Positions 61,101 to 64,000 of a DNA stretch of 64,000 bases are shown in pieces. The translations under genes were made by a program, and so were the position numbers. The stretch covers positions 827,585-891,584 of the forward strand of contig VZTI01000618.1 of NCBI GenBank assembly GCA_013397865.1, written 5' to 3'. This DNA comes from Struthidea cinerea. Its lineage: Eukaryota > Chordata > Aves > Passeriformes > Corcoracidae. The stretch's first letter is position 1. Every line of letters begins with the position of its first letter. The notes beneath the pieces are model-generated. The model worked only from the letters and a program-made list of their open reading frames with translations. It made no database searches and was not told the DNA's origin.

Positions 61101-62487
61101 CAATCAAGATGAAATGTTCCCCTGAAGCAGGGATTTGGCACTGTGAGAGCATTTTTAAAGCTTGCTTTGAAACCTGCTCATACACAAGCTTGACTATATA
61201 GAAAGAGTTACTGAGGAGTAGTTAAAATGCTGTATATTTTATGTGTGACCCTAGATTCTACATGGACAGAATAATCAAATATAATTGAAGAGAAATAGTT
61301 CCTTAAGCAATGAGTGTAACTGCAGTTTCCTAACACGTCTTCATCTCTGTACAGACAATGGTTTCTATTGTTTTCTTTAGCTTGTGAAATAGAACCAACA
61401 CTGTTGCCTTTTCAGAAAACAGAGCATTTGGCTGTGGCAAATTGTCCAGTTTCTCTAACTATTCAACTGTATAGATTCATCTGTCTCTTTTCCAAAGATT
61501 TTGCACTGAAGGGCTAACAAGAAGATACACAGCTTAGTCATATTACTGCCTTCAGCACTTAATTAAAGAGGGTGCTACTAGAAAAGTGGATTTAATCCCA
61601 GTGTTTTAATTGAGTTGTGGCTTGGCACAAGTCCACCTGTCTGGATTCAATTGGATATAGTTCTTTCCTTCTTGGTCCAGACATTACCGTTGCCTGCTCC
61701 CATTGAACTGCTGCAGTGATTCTCCCCTTGGATCTGAGCACATATAAAGGCAGTCCTAAAATACAGAAAGTCTCCGGCATAAAAGGGATGTGACATCAAA
61801 GCTACTATTTAAAACTAAAGCATTACACCTTTTACATGTTCAATTGTCTGAGGGAGGCAGCTGAGTTCACACTCTGACCCCACACTCAGTGTGATGGTGT
61901 CGCCATAATATGGAGCTCAGCACAGACAACTAAAATTAGTTCAGACAGGCATCATCTGTTCTGCTAGCAAAACCCAAGTTATCACTTCAAAATCATACTG
62001 GACAAGTTTATACAAGGTGCAGTGACTTCATAATGAATTACATTATGAAGAGATTTCCCTCTCATAGTCGCAGAGTGGGTGAAGCCAAAGTCCTGAATGT
62101 ATTGAAGGTGAGCATTATTGTGCAGTTACATTTTACTCATCTTTGAAAATCCTAACTAGTTAAACACAAAGCCTTTCAGAGGAGCAGATTTCTTGGAGGC
62201 AGTATTATAACAAGGAAGTTGCAAAACTTCTGCTATTAAAACTCTGATATTGATATATTATGTTAGTGGTCCATGGATAGTAAACTTCCTAGAAGTGGAG
62301 AGGAACCCAGTACAACCCAAGATCACAGTTCAGTTGATCTTAGGGCAGAAAGGACTGTAGGTAAGTATAGTCACCAGGCTATCAGTTCTTCACCAAAAAG
62401 AAAACAAAGCAACAAAAAATGGAGGTCTCATTTTTTCTCACTTCACACAACAAATTTTAAAACCTGACATTGCAACCTTTCAGCTCA

Positions 62488-62521
62488 GGGTATTCTGTGA
62501 TTCTATTCCATGATTCTATCT
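62488..62521 (+). mobile_element. CR1 3'-terminal repeat signature (fragment)
   Basis: Tandem-like units (ATTCTGTGATTCTATT then CATGATTCTAT) match the short direct repeats that end CR1 LINEs. The upstream 200 bases do not clearly resemble the CR1 3' UTR, so this may be a very short or old copy. Orientation is that of a + strand element. Confidence 0.45.
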
Positions 62522-64000
62522 GCTGTCTCTAGCCAAAGAGTTGCTCAGGCATATCATGAGGAAGAGGAAAGGACAGGGGTGGAAAGAAGCAAAGAAAGGG
62601 ACATGAAAGCAGGAAACTTGAAAGGAGTGAGTTAACATCCTCCTGCAAAACACCAAAGAAAGAGATCAAGTGCTGTCACAGCAGTGGGATTCATCTTCAT
62701 CCTCTCTAGTCAAAGTGAGGTCTAAACCATCCGTCTAATTTCCTCCTGTGGGTAGAGATGGGCACCTCCAGACGGCAATTCAGCTCACAATTCTCAGGTG
62801 TCTGTCTGGGTAAAAGACTAATCCCTCACGTTCCAGCAGTCATGTAGGTACATCCACCTCTGAATCAAGGCTTCTTGGTTCATTAAGGGTTGAAATGTCA
62901 ACATATGCATTGCTTACCACCCCAGCGCCTTGATACTCTCTCACATCTAACTTCTACAGCTCATCCTTTTAGTCCCTCCTTCAGACACAGGAAGAAATTC
63001 TTGAAAGATACTTGAACTTTTAGAGTCAATAAGGCACTGGGCATGAGATTCGTTATATTTTAGAACTACTGAAAAACAGACTATTCTCAGCACAGATACC
63101 AGTACACCAGGACGATGGCTCTGTTTCCCCTGAGGTGACATATGTGAAATATTGAGACTACACCCCCTCCCCACATGAAAGCAAATACTAAGAATTGCAC
63201 ATGTTTACCAGCCTGAAAGCCCTGCCACATAATACAATTACGACCTGCCAAGCACTTGCCAGTTTCACTCTGAAAAGAGCATTTTGCCATTCTCAGTTTC
63301 CCCATCCATTCTGCCACTAAAAACACACTAAATAACATTAGTGATAAAGAAGGAGATATTAAGACGGGGAAAAAAAGAGAGCTACATTTCTTACTGAAAA
63401 TAACTGCGTAATTAAATAACACAATGTGCATTGTTAGGCCTGTTGAACTTACTTGCCTGCACCATATTATGAAACTAAATTCATTCACTTACCTGGCAGG
63501 AGGCAAATGTCTAACTCAAAGTTACATATCCCCAGATTCATCTTTATAGAAAATTATAAGATAACCAGAGGCATGTTTTGTTCTGTTGTTTTAATTTAGG
63601 ATAGACCCACAAGGCTTCATACTGCGCAAATTCTGGAGATTAAAAAGTGCCTTCTAAACTCATCTAAACCTCAAGTGCCCACCATACCCATGATTTTAGG
63701 AATCACACCAGCCCCAGCACTCAAACAGGTGGTCCAGGGAGCAGCTCACTCTCTCCTCTGCGCACAGCCACTTCTTCCCAAAGGTGAAACCATGATTCAT
63801 GTCTGCATTTTTGCCATAGTTCTCTCTTTCATGACTTCTTCTTTTAAGAAAGGCCAATGCCACTGGCAGGGAATTTTCCTCCATGAGGCTGTTCTCTCCT
63901 TTCTGTCTAATGTTGTAGATATCTTGTTATTTTGTGAGTTACTGTATTGTTGTGATTAGTCTTCAGCTTCTTCAAAGGCTGGAATAGGGGCTGACTGCCC

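Larger units (their letters stand above)
51526..64000. other. Intergenic region downstream of NRP1
   Basis: Read on both strands, this 12.5 kb shows only short open frames with no recognisable domain, no splice-consistent exon series and no RNA gene. Homopolymers occur at 53597-53612 (T16) and 55109-55125 (A17). A CR1-type tail signature is present near 62.5 kb. In other vertebrates the next gene on this side is ITGB1, well beyond the window. Confidence 0.75.

Noticed and set aside
63087..63488. 133-codon open frame on the minus strand near the window end
   Set aside because: Hydrophobic stretches come from pyrimidine-rich sequence; no family is recognised. Considered as a neighbouring gene's exon, but there is no consistent splice context.

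Overview
The window is vertebrate, almost certainly bird, genomic DNA: about 40% GC, long introns with consensus GT-AG splice sites, and a chicken-repeat-1 (CR1) LINE fragment. It carries the 3' half of one protein-coding gene on the + strand, neuropilin-1 (NRP1), followed by about 12.5 kb with no recognisable gene. The window opens inside a coding exon. Counting back from the terminal exon, the 12 exons seen correspond to exons 6-17 of the 17-exon human gene. Spliced together they give 646 residues that end in the family's Ser-Glu-Ala C-terminus. Residue 1 here equals human residue 280 (recalled human numbering), and this offset holds through the glycosaminoglycan serine, human Ser612.

Layout: exon 6 (1-145), a 17.4 kb intron, exons 7-8 (completing the b1 coagulation factor V/VIII type C domain), exons 9-10 (b2 domain), exons 11-12 (linker with the glycosaminoglycan attachment site), exons 13-15 (MAM domain), exon 16 (acidic cassette) and exon 17 (membrane-proximal stalk, transmembrane helix, cytoplasmic tail, stop at 47983-47985). 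The 3' UTR probably runs to about 51.5 kb, ending in an AT-rich block with several polyadenylation-signal candidates. From 51.5 kb to 64 kb I see only intergenic sequence, a CR1-like 3' end signature and simple repeats. A 27-base run of N inside a poly-T tract at 15709-15735 is an assembly gap.

No bacterial-type system, CRISPR array, RNA gene or second protein gene is supported. The points most worth a second look concern NRP1 isoforms. Two polyadenylation hexamers and an in-frame stop lie just inside intron 12, the architecture expected for a secreted, truncated (soluble) neuropilin. Exon 11 has two phase-matched donor sites 21 nt apart, next to the glycosaminoglycan serine. Exon 16 is a phase-symmetric cassette whose skipping would create a single Arg codon, and in this species it carries an extra N-glycosylation sequon. 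The sequon known at human Asn300, beside the VEGF-binding pocket, is absent. All assignments come from reading the sequence and from remembered family knowledge; no alignment or search was run.
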